Origin: RUG11237 sp045126515
GTDB lineage: Bacteria > Bacillota > Clostridia > Lachnospirales > Lachnospiraceae
Assembly: GCA_045126515.1 (NCBI GenBank)
Contig: JBGVOM010000139.1
Location: forward strand, 1-48,132
Reading direction: 5' to 3'
DNA: 48,132 bases
The notes beneath the pieces are model-generated. The model was not told where the DNA came from and ran no database searches. It worked only from the letters and a program-made list of their open reading frames with translations. Below, in pieces: positions 1 through 7,832 of this stretch; the stretch's first letter is position 1; the number at the start of each line of letters is the position of its first letter. The position numbers and the translations under genes were made by a program.

Positions 1-521
1 TACTCGCACTTATTTGCAGTTGAATCCTTTGTTATATCTACAAGTACAGGACCCGGTCTTCCGCTCTGTGCTATCTCAAAAGCTCTTCTTAAAGTCGGAG
101 CAATATCCTCTACCCTCTTTACTATAAAGCTGTGCTTTGTAATAGGCATCACAACGCCTGCAATATCTATCTCCTGGAATGAATCTTTTCCAAGAAGCGG
201 AGTTCCTACGTTTGCTGTAATAGCTACTACCGGAATGGAATCCATATAAGCTGTGGCAATACCTGTTACAAGATTTGTTGCACCGGGACCGGAAGTTGCC
301 ATACATACACCCACCTTGCCTGTTGCCCTTGCATAACCATCGGCTGCATGTGAGGCACCCTGCTCATGAGATGTAAGTACATGCTTAATCTCATCCTGAT
401 GCTTATATAACTCATCATATACGTTAAGTATTGTTCCTCCCGGATAGCCGAATACAGTATCAACGCCCTGCTCTTTTAAACACTCTATTATAATCTCTGA
501 ACCTGTTAACATCTGTTTCAT
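1..521 (-). CDS. ilvB: Acetolactate synthase large subunit (5' part, runs off window)
   Basis: The visible 173 residues are the N-terminal thiamine-diphosphate (Pyr) domain of acetohydroxyacid synthase, which condenses two pyruvates (or pyruvate and 2-ketobutyrate) in the first common step of valine/leucine/isoleucine synthesis. Seen: the VFGYPGGTILNVYDEL segment, the THDP-activating Glu in TSHEQGASHAADGYARATGKVG (near residue 53), and GPGATNLVTG. The ATG at 521 is chosen because GAGG lies 9 nt upstream; an in-frame ATG at 536 has no such site. It follows ilvD by 47 bp in the same direction and is probably last in, or late in, the leuB-ilvD-ilvB operon. The regulatory subunit ilvN is not adjacent; it sits near 27.5 kb beside ilvC. 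The 3' end lies outside the window. Confidence 0.95.
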   Translation of the reverse strand, partial: MKQMLTGSEIIIECLKEQGVDTVFGYPGGTILNVYDELYKHQDEIKHVLTSHEQGASHAADGYARATGKVGVCMATSGPGATNLVTGIATAYMDSIPVVAITANVGTPLLGKDSFQEIDIAGVVMPITKHSFIVKRVEDIAPTLRRAFEIAQSGRPGPVLVDITKDSTANKCE

Positions 522-568
522 TTCTTCATACCTCATACTTTATTATTTATTGTAAGATAAACTCACCG

Positions 569-2233
569 CTATTTAACACTTAAAATGGCACCTTTGTCTG
601 CTGATGTAACAAGGGAAGCGTATCTTCCAAGATAGCCTGTTGAAACCTTTGGTGCCCTAGGCTGCCACTTCGCCTTTCTTGCAGCCATCTCCTCATCAGA
701 AACCTTAAGGTTAATGCTGTGATTGTCAATATCAATACATATTATATCGCCTTCTTCAACCAGTGCGATAGGTCCTCCCACTGCTGCTTCCGGTGACACA
801 TGACCGATAGATGCACCTCTTGATGCTCCTGAAAATCTTCCGTCAGTGATAAGTGCAACCGTAGAGCCAAGTCCCATACCTGCAATTGCAGATGTAGGGT
901 TAAGCATCTCTCTCATACCCGGACCACCCTTTGGTCCCTCATATCTGATAACGACAACATCACCTGCCACAATCTTTCCGCCTTTTATTGCCGCAATTGC
1001 ATCCTCTTCGCAGTCAAATACCCTTGCAGGACCTTCATGTTTAAGCATTTCAGGAACTACAGCCGAACGCTTAACCACACATGAATCAGGAGCAAGATTT
1101 CCACGAAGAACAGCGATACCGCCAACCTCACTGTATGGATTATCAACAGGTCTTATTATCTCAGGATTCTTATTTACATGACCCTCAATGTTCTCCCCTA
1201 CTGTCTTTCCTGTACATGTGATACAGTCTGTATTCAAAAGTCCCTTCTTATTTAATTCATTCATTACTGCATATACACCACCTGCTTCATTGAGGTCTTC
1301 CATATATGTATGGCCTGCAGGTGCAAGATGGCAAAGGTTTGGTGTGACAGCACTGAGTTCATTTGCCACATCAAGATTAATTTCAACACCTGCTTCATGT
1401 GCAATTGCAGGAAGATGAAGCATACTGTTTGTTGAACATCCAAGGGCCATATCAACTATAAGGGCATTCCTAAATGCCTTCTCTGTCATAATATCTCTTG
1501 GCTTTATATCTTTCTTTATAAGTTCCATTATCTGCATGCCTGCATGTTTTGCAAGCTTAAGTCTCTCAGAATATACTGCCGGAATTGTACCATTTCCGCT
1601 AAGACCCATACCGAGAGCCTCTGTAAGGCAGTTCATACTGTTTGCCGTGTACATTCCCGAACATGAACCACATGTAGGGCATGCCTTTGCCTCAAACTCC
1701 TCAACATCTTCCAGAGTCATTGTTCCTGCCGCATATGAACCTACAGCCTCAAACATACTTGACAATGATGTCTTACAGCCCTTTACATGACCTGCAAGCA
1801 TCGGACCTCCGCTTACAAATATTGTCGGAATATTCAGTCTGGCTGCTGCCATCAAAAGACCCGGAACATTTTTATCACAGTTTGGAACCATTACAAGTGC
1901 ATCAAACTGATGTGCAAGAGCCATACACTCTGTTGAATCTGCAATGAGATCTCTCGTTACAAGAGAGTACTTCATGCCTGTATGGCCCATTGCAATACCG
2001 TCACATACTGCAATTGCAGGGAACACAACAGGTGTACCGCCTGCCATGGCAACTCCGATCTTTACGGCATTTACAATTTTATCTATATTCATATGTCCCG
2101 GTACTATTTCATTGTATGAGCTAACAATACCGACTAATGGTCTTTCAAGTTCCTCTTTTGTCATGCCCAGTGCATTAAACAATGAGCGGTGAGGTGCCTG
2201 CTGCATACCCTTTGTTACATTATCACTTCTCAT
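569..2233 (-). CDS. ilvD: Dihydroxy-acid dehydratase
   Basis: A 554-residue IlvD/Edd-family iron-sulfur dehydratase that converts 2,3-dihydroxy-isovalerate (or -methylvalerate) to the 2-keto acid in BCAA synthesis. Seen: N-terminal KGMQQAPHRSLFNALG, the cluster-ligand regions VPNCDKNVPG and ACPTCGSCSGMYTANSMN, and C-terminal GPKGGPGMREML and TDGRFSGASRGASIGHVSPEA. Length is normal. The ATG at 2233 is preferred over an in-frame TTG at 2245, which would sit directly on the AAAGG motif. The gene lies 18 bp (from the ATG) behind the leuB stop codon, so the two are almost certainly cotranscribed. Identification is secure; only the exact start is uncertain. Confidence 0.97.
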   Translation of the reverse strand: MRSDNVTKGMQQAPHRSLFNALGMTKEELERPLVGIVSSYNEIVPGHMNIDKIVNAVKIGVAMAGGTPVVFPAIAVCDGIAMGHTGMKYSLVTRDLIADSTECMALAHQFDALVMVPNCDKNVPGLLMAAARLNIPTIFVSGGPMLAGHVKGCKTSLSSMFEAVGSYAAGTMTLEDVEEFEAKACPTCGSCSGMYTANSMNCLTEALGMGLSGNGTIPAVYSERLKLAKHAGMQIMELIKKDIKPRDIMTEKAFRNALIVDMALGCSTNSMLHLPAIAHEAGVEINLDVANELSAVTPNLCHLAPAGHTYMEDLNEAGGVYAVMNELNKKGLLNTDCITCTGKTVGENIEGHVNKNPEIIRPVDNPYSEVGGIAVLRGNLAPDSCVVKRSAVVPEMLKHEGPARVFDCEEDAIAAIKGGKIVAGDVVVIRYEGPKGGPGMREMLNPTSAIAGMGLGSTVALITDGRFSGASRGASIGHVSPEAAVGGPIALVEEGDIICIDIDNHSINLKVSDEEMAARKAKWQPRAPKVSTGYLGRYASLVTSADKGAILSVK

Positions 2234-2251
2234 ATCCGTTACCAAACCTTT

Positions 2252-3337
2252 CTATCTGATTCTTTCGCTCACTGCATCACCCATGCCTGAACATGACACC
2301 TGTGTCATGCCTTCAGACATAATATCAACTGTTCTTATACCGTCTTTAAGAACCTGTCTTACAGCTTCCTCAACTGCATCAGCCTCTCTATCAAGGTCAA
2401 ATGAGTATCTTAACATCATAGCTGCGGAAAGTATTGTAGCAAGCGGATTTGCTATATTCTTTCCTGCAATGTCAGGTGCTGCTCCATGACTCGGCTCATA
2501 CAGACCAAACTTGCCTGCCGCAAGACTTGCAGACGGCAGCATACCGATTGAGCCTGTTATCATACTTGCCTCATCCGATAAAATATCACCAAACATATTT
2601 TCCGTAAGGATTACATCAAACTGTGCCGGGTCTTTTACAAGCTGCATTGCGCAATTATCAACAAGCATATTTTCAAGAGTTACTTCCGGATAATCCTTTG
2701 CAACTTCAGCTACAACCTTCTGCCACAATCTTGAAGAATCAAGTACATTTGCCTTATCGACACTTGTTACCTTCTTCTTTCTCTTCATGGCTATCTCAAA
2801 GCCTTTGACAGCTATTCTTCTGATTTCCTCTTCATTATATGTAAGTGTATCAACAGCCGTCAGGCATCCGTTTATTTCCTCTGTCTTTCTTTCTCCAAAG
2901 TAGAGACCTCCTGTGAGTTCTCTCACTACTACCATATCAAAGCCGGCATCTGCAATAGACTCCTTGAGCGGACATGCACTCTTTAACTCGTCATAAAGAT
3001 ATGCCGGACGAAGATTTGCAAATAAACCTAATCCCTTTCTTATTGCCAAAAGTCCTGCTTCCGGGCGAAGATTTGGAGGAAGCTTATACCAACTGTCCAC
3101 ACCGACTCGGCCTCCCACGGCACCCAAAAGAACCGCATCGCTCTTTCTGGCTGTCTCTAAGGCTTCATCAGTCAATGGAACACCATGGGCATCGATTGAT
3201 ACGCCGCCCATAAGCACCTCCGTATATGTAAATTCATGACCGAATTTGCTGCCTACCTTATCCAATACTTTTTTCGCTTCTGATACTATCTCAGGACCGA
3301 TACCGTCACCTGAAATAACTGCAACATTAAAATTCAT
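2252..3337 (-). CDS. leuB: 3-isopropylmalate dehydrogenase
   Basis: A 361-residue decarboxylating dehydrogenase that oxidises 3-isopropylmalate with NAD+ in leucine synthesis. Seen: N-terminal AVISGDGIGPEIV, the substrate-binding LRPEAGLLAIRKGLGLFANLRPA segment, VVVRELTGGLYFG, the DNCAMQLVKDP / ENMFGDILSDEASMITGSIGMLPSASL metal and substrate site, and the NAD-binding PSHGAAPDIAGKNIANPLA. The start is supported by AGAGG 7 nt upstream. It is first in the operon, behind a strong promoter at 3401-3429. leuA, leuC and leuD are not in the window, so the leucine branch must be completed elsewhere. Confidence 0.97.
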   Translation of the reverse strand: MNFNVAVISGDGIGPEIVSEAKKVLDKVGSKFGHEFTYTEVLMGGVSIDAHGVPLTDEALETARKSDAVLLGAVGGRVGVDSWYKLPPNLRPEAGLLAIRKGLGLFANLRPAYLYDELKSACPLKESIADAGFDMVVVRELTGGLYFGERKTEEINGCLTAVDTLTYNEEEIRRIAVKGFEIAMKRKKKVTSVDKANVLDSSRLWQKVVAEVAKDYPEVTLENMLVDNCAMQLVKDPAQFDVILTENMFGDILSDEASMITGSIGMLPSASLAAGKFGLYEPSHGAAPDIAGKNIANPLATILSAAMMLRYSFDLDREADAVEEAVRQVLKDGIRTVDIMSEGMTQVSCSGMGDAVSERIR

Positions 3338-3371
3338 GTCTTTACCTCTTTTCTAAATTTCAGTCTGTAAC

Positions 3372-3389
3372 ACTTTAGTTAGGAAAAGT
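3372..3389 (-). promoter_or_regulatory. Candidate BCAA operator dyad ahead of leuB
   Basis: On the minus strand this reads ACTTTT-cctaac-TAAAGT, an 18-bp dyad in the initially transcribed region of leuB, 11 nt downstream of the -10 box. The same arrangement (ACTTTA-tgacag-TAAAGT) occurs just downstream of the ilvN -10 box at 27853-27870. Shared placement in the two BCAA promoters suggests a common regulator; its identity is unknown. Confidence 0.5.
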
Positions 3390-3400
3390 TACTAACCTTT

Positions 3401-3429
3401 ATCATATAATATTTCAATAACTTTTTCAA
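3401..3429 (-). promoter_or_regulatory. leuB-ilvD-ilvB promoter
   Basis: Minus-strand TTGAAA (3424-3429) and TATGAT (3401-3406) are separated by 17 bp, a good vegetative sigma match. It lies downstream of the pnp terminator, so the BCAA operon is independent of pnp. Confidence 0.75.
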
Positions 3430-3459
3430 GGGTTTTATGTTTAATTATAACCATATAAT

Positions 3460-3504
3460 AAAACAGGCTGTCAGATTAACGTTTTATGCGTCAATCAGAC
3501 AGCC
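3460..3504 (-). terminator. pnp terminator
   Basis: On the minus strand, a 12-bp stem (GGCTGTCTGATT / AATCTGACAGCC, one mismatch; 3466-3504) is followed by TGTTTTATT. It sits 24 bp after the pnp stop codon. Confidence 0.8.
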
Positions 3505-3527
3505 TTCCACTGCTTAACAGATAATTA

Positions 3528-5612
3528 TTACTTACAATCCTTGATTGAGAATGAAATCCTTCCCATCTTGTCCTTGCCAAGGCATACTACCTTAACAACG
3601 TCGCCAAGTGTGAGAACATCCTCAACACGGTTAATTCTCTCATCTGAAATCTTTGAGATGTGTACCATGCCTTCCTTGCCCGGAGCAAACTCTAAGAATG
3701 CACCAAACTCCTTAATGCTGATAACCTTACCCTCAAATACCATTCCTTCTTCAAAGTCGGTAACGATTGTCTCAATATATTTCTTTGCCTTCTCCATCAT
3801 TTCAGCTTCAACGCCACAGATAGACACTGCACCATCGTCTGTAATATCAATCTTAACACCTGTCTGCTCGATTATTGCGTTGATTGTCTTACCTCTCTGA
3901 CCAACAACATCACCAATCTTTGCAGGGTCAATCTGAATCTGGATAATCTTTGGAGCATATGGGCCAACCTCAGGTCTTGGTTCTGATATTGCCGGCTTCA
4001 TACAGTTTTCCATAATAAACATTCTTGCTTCACGGCATCTTGCAATGGCACCCTCAACGATATCCCTTGTAAGACCGTGAATCTTGATATCCATCTGAAT
4101 TGCAGTAATACCTGCGTCTGTACCTGTTACCTTGAAATCCATGTCTCCGAAGAAATCTTCAAGTCCCTGAATATCTGTAAGAAGTACATAATCATCATCT
4201 GTCTCGCCTGTTACAAGACCGCATGATATACCTGCTACCATCTTCTTAATAGGAACACCTGCAGCCATAAGTGACATACATGATGCACATGTAGATGCCA
4301 TTGATGTTGAGCCGTTTGACTCAAATGTCTCTGATACTGTTCTTATGGCATATGGGAACTCCTCCTCTGACGGAAGCACAGGAATAAGTGCTCTCTCAGC
4401 CAATGCACCATGACCGATTTCACGACGTCCCGGACCTCTTGAAACCTTTGTCTCACCAACAGAGTATGCAGGGAAATTATAATGATGCATATATCTCTTT
4501 GATGTCTCGTTTGTATCTAAGCCGTCAAGCTTCTGTGCCTCTGATAAAGGAGCAAGTGTACAAACGTTACAAATCTGAGTCTGTCCTCTTGTAAACATTG
4601 CTGAACCGTGAACTCTTGGGATGATATCAACCTCTGCGGCAAGAGGACGAATCTGTGTAATCTCACGACCGTCAGGACGCTTATGATCCTTTAAAATCAT
4701 CTTACGAACTGTCTTCTTCTGATACTGATATAAAGCATCAGGAATAAGTGCAGCCCACTCCTCATTGTCGGCAAAAGCCTCTGCAAGCTTCTCACCGATA
4801 ACCTTTATATTCTCTTCTCTTGTCTGCTTGTCATCTGTGAATACCGCAACTTCCATCTCCTCAGGAGTTACGATTTCCTTCATCTTTGCAAATAATTCTT
4901 CAGGGATTGCACAGCTCTCATATGTGTGTTTCTCCTTACCAACCTCTGCAACAATCTTGTCAATAAATTCAATAACCTTCTGATTAAGCTCATGTGCAGC
5001 GTAAATAGCTTCAATCATCTTAGCCTCAGGCACTTCATTTGCACCTGCTTCAATCATGATAACCTTTTCTCTTGTAGACGCTACCGTAAGCTTTAAATCT
5101 GAAACTGCGTTCTGTGTTGCATTTGGATTGAATACAAACTCTCCGTTAATAAGTCCAACCTGTGTTGTTGCACAAGGACCGTCAAAAGGAATATCCGAAA
5201 TCGCTACTGCAATTGCTGAACCAAGCATAGCTGTAAGTTCAGGACTGCACTCAGGGTCAACTGACATTACCATATTGTTAAGTGTAACATCATTTCTGTA
5301 ATCCTTTGGGAATAACGGTCTCATAGGACGGTCAATTACTCTTGATGTAAGAATGGCATTCTCTGATGCCTTTCCCTCACGCTTATTGAAACCACCCGGT
5401 ATTTTTCCTACAGCATATAACTTTTCCTCATACTCTACTGAAAGCGGGAAGAAATCAATTCCGTCCCTTGGCTTGTCTGATGCTGTAGCTGTAGATAATA
5501 CAACTGTATCACCATAGTGCATTAAGGCTGCACCATTTGCCTGCTTTGCAACTCTGCCTACATCTACTGTAAGTGTTCTGCCGGCAAGTTCCATTGAAAA
5601 ACTCTTGTACAT
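3528..5612 (-). CDS. pnp: Polyribonucleotide nucleotidyltransferase (PNPase)
   Basis: A 694-residue 3'-to-5' phosphorolytic exoribonuclease, part of the RNA degradosome. Seen in order: two RNase PH-like domains (N-terminal MELAGRTLTVDVGRVAKQANG; second copy with the active-site FTRGQTQ region and LPSEEEFPYAIRTVSE), a KH domain with the GDVVGQRGKTINAI loop, and a C-terminal S1 domain beginning EGMVFEGKVISIKEFGAFLEF. Length is normal for Firmicutes. The gene follows rpsO, the common bacterial order. The intervening leader holds a hairpin of about 59 nt (5670-5728), which may serve in RNase processing and autoregulation as described for other pnp leaders; that role is inferred here. Confidence 0.97.
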   Translation of the reverse strand: MYKSFSMELAGRTLTVDVGRVAKQANGAALMHYGDTVVLSTATASDKPRDGIDFFPLSVEYEEKLYAVGKIPGGFNKREGKASENAILTSRVIDRPMRPLFPKDYRNDVTLNNMVMSVDPECSPELTAMLGSAIAVAISDIPFDGPCATTQVGLINGEFVFNPNATQNAVSDLKLTVASTREKVIMIEAGANEVPEAKMIEAIYAAHELNQKVIEFIDKIVAEVGKEKHTYESCAIPEELFAKMKEIVTPEEMEVAVFTDDKQTREENIKVIGEKLAEAFADNEEWAALIPDALYQYQKKTVRKMILKDHKRPDGREITQIRPLAAEVDIIPRVHGSAMFTRGQTQICNVCTLAPLSEAQKLDGLDTNETSKRYMHHYNFPAYSVGETKVSRGPGRREIGHGALAERALIPVLPSEEEFPYAIRTVSETFESNGSTSMASTCASCMSLMAAGVPIKKMVAGISCGLVTGETDDDYVLLTDIQGLEDFFGDMDFKVTGTDAGITAIQMDIKIHGLTRDIVEGAIARCREARMFIMENCMKPAISEPRPEVGPYAPKIIQIQIDPAKIGDVVGQRGKTINAIIEQTGVKIDITDDGAVSICGVEAEMMEKAKKYIETIVTDFEEGMVFEGKVISIKEFGAFLEFAPGKEGMVHISKISDERINRVEDVLTLGDVVKVVCLGKDKMGRISFSIKDCK

Positions 5613-5669
5613 TTTCTCTTAATCCTTTCAATTTTATTCATGACTTGCATAAAATCAATCCCGGCAGAA

Positions 5670-5728
5670 GCTCCGAAAACACTGAAAAAATCATAATATA
5701 TTTTATGACGATTTCAGTGGTCTCGGGC
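5670..5728 (-). promoter_or_regulatory. Long hairpin in the rpsO-pnp leader
   Basis: An imperfect stem-loop: CACTGAAA pairs with TTTCAGTG, TCATAA with TTATGA inside it, and CCGA with TCGG outside it. It lies 58 bp upstream of the pnp start. There is no U-tract, so it is more likely an RNase III-type processing or stability element than a terminator. Confidence 0.55.
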
Positions 5729-5778
5729 AAGCCTCCCTCACCGGTTTTGAATCTTTGAAAGTTATCCTATACAGTAAA

Positions 5779-5805
5779 GATAGACAAGGCTGTGCCTTGT
5801 CTATC
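5779..5805 (-). terminator. Hairpin after rpsO
   Basis: A perfect 12-bp stem (GATAGACAAGGC / GCCTTGTCTATC) with a 3-nt loop, 17 bp after the rpsO stop. The minus-strand tail is only TTTACTG, so termination may be partial and allow rpsO-pnp readthrough. The plus-strand tail CCGTTTTTT would make a stronger terminator against antisense transcription. Confidence 0.6.
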
Positions 5806-5822
5806 CCGTTTTTTCTGTATAA

Positions 5823-6089
5823 TTACTTTCTGATACCTAACTTCTCAATTAAGTTTCTGTAACCTTCAAGGTCTGTCTTCTTTAAGTAATCAAGTAAACC
5901 ACGTCTCTGACCTACCATCTTAAGAAGACCTCTTCTTGAGTGGTGATCCTTCTGATGTGTCTTTAAGTGCTCTGTGAGCTCCTTAATTCTCTCAGTTAAG
6001 ATTGCAATCTGAACCTCCGGAGAACCTGTATCCTCAGGTGTTCTTCCGTAAGCCTTGATAAGTTCTGCTTTCTTTTCCTTGCTAATCAT
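5823..6089 (-). CDS. rpsO: 30S ribosomal protein S15
   Basis: An 88-residue, full-length primary 16S rRNA-binding protein of the small-subunit platform. Seen: N-terminal SKEKKAELIKAYGRTPEDTG, SPEVQIAILTERIKELTEHL, the KDHHSRRGLLKMVGQRRGLL rRNA-contact segment, and the YLKKTDLEGYRNLIEKLGIRK tail. AAGGAGG sits 6 nt upstream of the ATG. A structured leader (6111-6193) and its own promoter (6200-6228) precede it. pnp follows on the same strand. The leader suggests autoregulation by S15. Confidence 0.98.
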   Translation of the reverse strand: MISKEKKAELIKAYGRTPEDTGSPEVQIAILTERIKELTEHLKTHQKDHHSRRGLLKMVGQRRGLLDYLKKTDLEGYRNLIEKLGIRK

Positions 6090-6110
6090 GTCTTATTCCT
6101 CCTTAAATAT

Positions 6111-6193
6111 AATATCACCATACACTTCAGTAACGGTCGGAGTGTCCAACTACCGAGTGCCGGTTAGTCTTATTGTGCACATGTTGCACAACC
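6111..6193 (-). promoter_or_regulatory. Putative S15 autoregulatory leader
   Basis: The rpsO 5' UTR contains hairpin TTGTGC/GCACAA (6173-6191) and a compact helix GTTGG-acact-CCGAC with a G-U pair (6136-6150), flanked by self-complementary CGGT/ACCG and TAAC/GTTA tracts. S15 leaders in Firmicutes are known to use G-U/G-C helices as 16S rRNA mimics; this match is by pattern, not by covariance search. Confidence 0.55.
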
Positions 6194-6199
6194 TTATTA

Positions 6200-6228
6200 A
6201 GTTTACCACAAAAAAACAGGAAAGTCAA
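6200..6228 (-). promoter_or_regulatory. rpsO promoter
   Basis: Minus-strand TTGACT (6223-6228), a 17-bp spacer, and TAAACT (6200-6205). The -35 box lies inside the descending arm of the upstream gene's terminator, and the U-tract forms part of the spacer. Confidence 0.55.
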
Positions 6229-6248
6229 AAACATTTTTGACTTTCCTG
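6209..6248 (-). terminator. NlpC/P60 gene terminator
   Basis: On the minus strand, a near-perfect stem (CAGGAAAGTC... / ...GACTTTCCTG; 6217-6248) is followed by a run of seven T. A textbook intrinsic terminator 19 bp after the stop codon. Confidence 0.9.
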
Positions 6249-6267
6249 AAACATATTTCATTACATT

Positions 6268-7545
6268 TTATGGGATTACACGAACTGCCATGTATGGATA
6301 TACGAAATCGTAATTTCCGATACAGATACCGTCCTTATCGTTTGCGGCATGAATGATACGTCCGTTACCGATATAAATGGCAACATGTCCAATTCTTGAG
6401 CCGTACTTATAAACAAGGATGTCTCCGGCCTTAATTTCGCTGAGCGGAACCTGTGTTCCAACATTTACATACTCTCTTGAAGATCTTGGAAGAGTGTATC
6501 CGTACATTGCAAAAATCTGCTTTACAAATCCTGAACAGTCAATACCGTTTGTAAGACTGTTTCCACCATATACATATGGGCAACCAAGATAATTATATGC
6601 TGTATTTATTAAGTCAATCGCAGTCTGAGACACTGTAGGGTCAAGATTACTGTATGTCTGTCCTGATCCTGCCGAACCTCTTAATGATGTCACCGTAACC
6701 TCTTTAATGGCAACTGCTGTCGGAAGAGTATATACAACATTAACATACTCCGCTGCAACATATCCTGAAAGGCCGTTAATCTCTGCCTTGTACCATCCGT
6801 CTTTAACATCCTCAACTATTGCAAGATGCTCACCCTGTGAAACCTTCGTTGCAATACTGCAGTCTGTACTTGGCTCTTCTCTGACATTTAACTTATCGCA
6901 ATTTACCTCAAGCATCTGTGTCATCTTCTCTTTAGCCAACACATTTGCCTCATATCCTGTAAGAATGTATTCTGCTGCAACATATCCTGTTACTTCACCG
7001 GAAGTTATCTTATACCATCCGTCTGTCTCCTCAAGAATCTCACAGGCACAATTTCCGGGCATCTTACCTACAATCTTGTTTGATGTTCCTGCACCGCTTC
7101 TGATATTCAGATATGATGTAACATTTGAAATACCGAGATTGGTATAACCGTCTAAAATCGAACCTTCAGGAACTATCTCCGTAGCTATGTCCATATCCTT
7201 TACAGACGACTTTGCATCCTCTTCCGAAATCGCGCCGCTGTACAAATACTCATGATAAGATTCAACTGCTTCCGCAAAACCTACGTTAAAATAATTTATA
7301 TCTCCTGTAACAACTGACATCTCGTCTGTTGTCGTATCCATTGTATCAATTACCGAAGAAGCTCCTACCGACGAAATATTTGTCACACCTGACGCAACAG
7401 GCTTAGCTTCTTCTGTCTCACTTTCAACAACTGCCACATTCTGATTGTTTTCTGAACCTTTACCGGTGCCGAATACAACAATACCTGTTCCTACTGCTAC
7501 AAAGGCCAAAGAACAAGCCCCGATAATTGTATTTTTCTTTTTCAT
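6268..7545 (-). CDS. Secreted SH3-domain NlpC/P60 peptidoglycan endopeptidase
   Basis: A 425-residue cell-wall hydrolase. Seen: a hydrophobic signal/anchor at residues 6-27, a Thr/Ser/Glu-rich linker to about 135, two bacterial SH3 domains (about 142-196 and 213-270, each with GWYK...GYVAAEY), then an NlpC/P60 domain (about 305-425) with catalytic Cys337 (IDCSGF), His387 (IGHVAIY) and His399 (IIHAAN). Such enzymes cleave stem-peptide bonds (typically D-Glu to diamino acid), with SH3 domains docking to the wall. The ATG at 7545 is chosen for its GGAGG 6 nt upstream; a longer frame to 7590 lacks a site. Its promoter is near-consensus, and a direct repeat TGTAAC-N5-TGTAAC in the leader matches the WalR box pattern. 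Confidence 0.92.
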   Translation of the reverse strand: MKKKNTIIGACSLAFVAVGTGIVVFGTGKGSENNQNVAVVESETEEAKPVASGVTNISSVGASSVIDTMDTTTDEMSVVTGDINYFNVGFAEAVESYHEYLYSGAISEEDAKSSVKDMDIATEIVPEGSILDGYTNLGISNVTSYLNIRSGAGTSNKIVGKMPGNCACEILEETDGWYKITSGEVTGYVAAEYILTGYEANVLAKEKMTQMLEVNCDKLNVREEPSTDCSIATKVSQGEHLAIVEDVKDGWYKAEINGLSGYVAAEYVNVVYTLPTAVAIKEVTVTSLRGSAGSGQTYSNLDPTVSQTAIDLINTAYNYLGCPYVYGGNSLTNGIDCSGFVKQIFAMYGYTLPRSSREYVNVGTQVPLSEIKAGDILVYKYGSRIGHVAIYIGNGRIIHAANDKDGICIGNYDFVYPYMAVRVIP

Positions 7546-7570
7546 ATTTTCCTCCAAATGTTTTGCATTT

Positions 7571-7587
7571 GTTACAATTTTGTTACA
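7571..7587 (-). promoter_or_regulatory. WalR-box-like direct repeat
   Basis: The minus strand reads TGTAAC-AAAAT-TGTAAC, fitting the published WalR (YycF) half-site pattern TGTWAH-N5-TGTWAH. It lies about 10-26 nt downstream of the -10 box and so covers the expected transcription start region. That position is typical of repression. Confidence 0.55.
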
Positions 7588-7596
7588 CACTAGAGT

Positions 7597-7624
7597 ATTA
7601 TAGCACTTTATTCCTATATGTCAA
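7597..7624 (-). promoter_or_regulatory. Promoter of the NlpC/P60 gene
   Basis: Consensus TTGACA (7619-7624) and consensus TATAAT (7597-7602), 16-bp spacer, minus strand. The -35 box directly abuts the palindromic element at 7627-7826. Confidence 0.85.
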
Positions 7625-7626
7625 CC

Positions 7627-7826
7627 CCAAAGTTACTATTCACAGTCGATTTGTAAACAGAAACATTATCGTCATACTTGCATGAAGAGAATGTTTCTGT
7701 TTATAAATCAAGCCGGCGAAGCAGGAACTTCCATCACATGAGTAAAACCCAAAGCCTTGAAAATGCGACCATCCGCATTTCGGATGGGTTTTACGAATGT
7801 AGATGGAAGTTCTGTGAATAGAAGAA
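7627..7826. repeat. Nested-palindrome element (possible MITE or structured RNA)
   Basis: A compact structure of about 190 nt. The outer stem CTATTCACAG (7636-7645) pairs with CTGTGAATAG (7812-7821). Inside are two large hairpins. Hairpin A has a 20-bp stem (7648-7667 with 7690-7709, one G-T wobble). Hairpin B is nested: 11 bp (7725-7735 with 7802-7812), then GTAAAACCCA/TGGGTTTTAC (7742-7751 with 7785-7794), then CCATCCG/CGGATGG. It fills the gap between the transporter stop codon and the hydrolase promoter. The left edge CAAAGTTACTATTC-CAGT recurs at 31375-31393. It could be a miniature mobile element or a 3'-UTR RNA structure; the only frame through it looks like a by-product of the palindromes. 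Confidence 0.75.
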
Positions 7827-7832
7827 TCAAAT

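Noticed and set aside
3338..3527. T-box or leucine leader peptide ahead of leuB
   Set aside because: The leader is under 70 nt, with no T-box sequence, specifier stem or terminator after the promoter.
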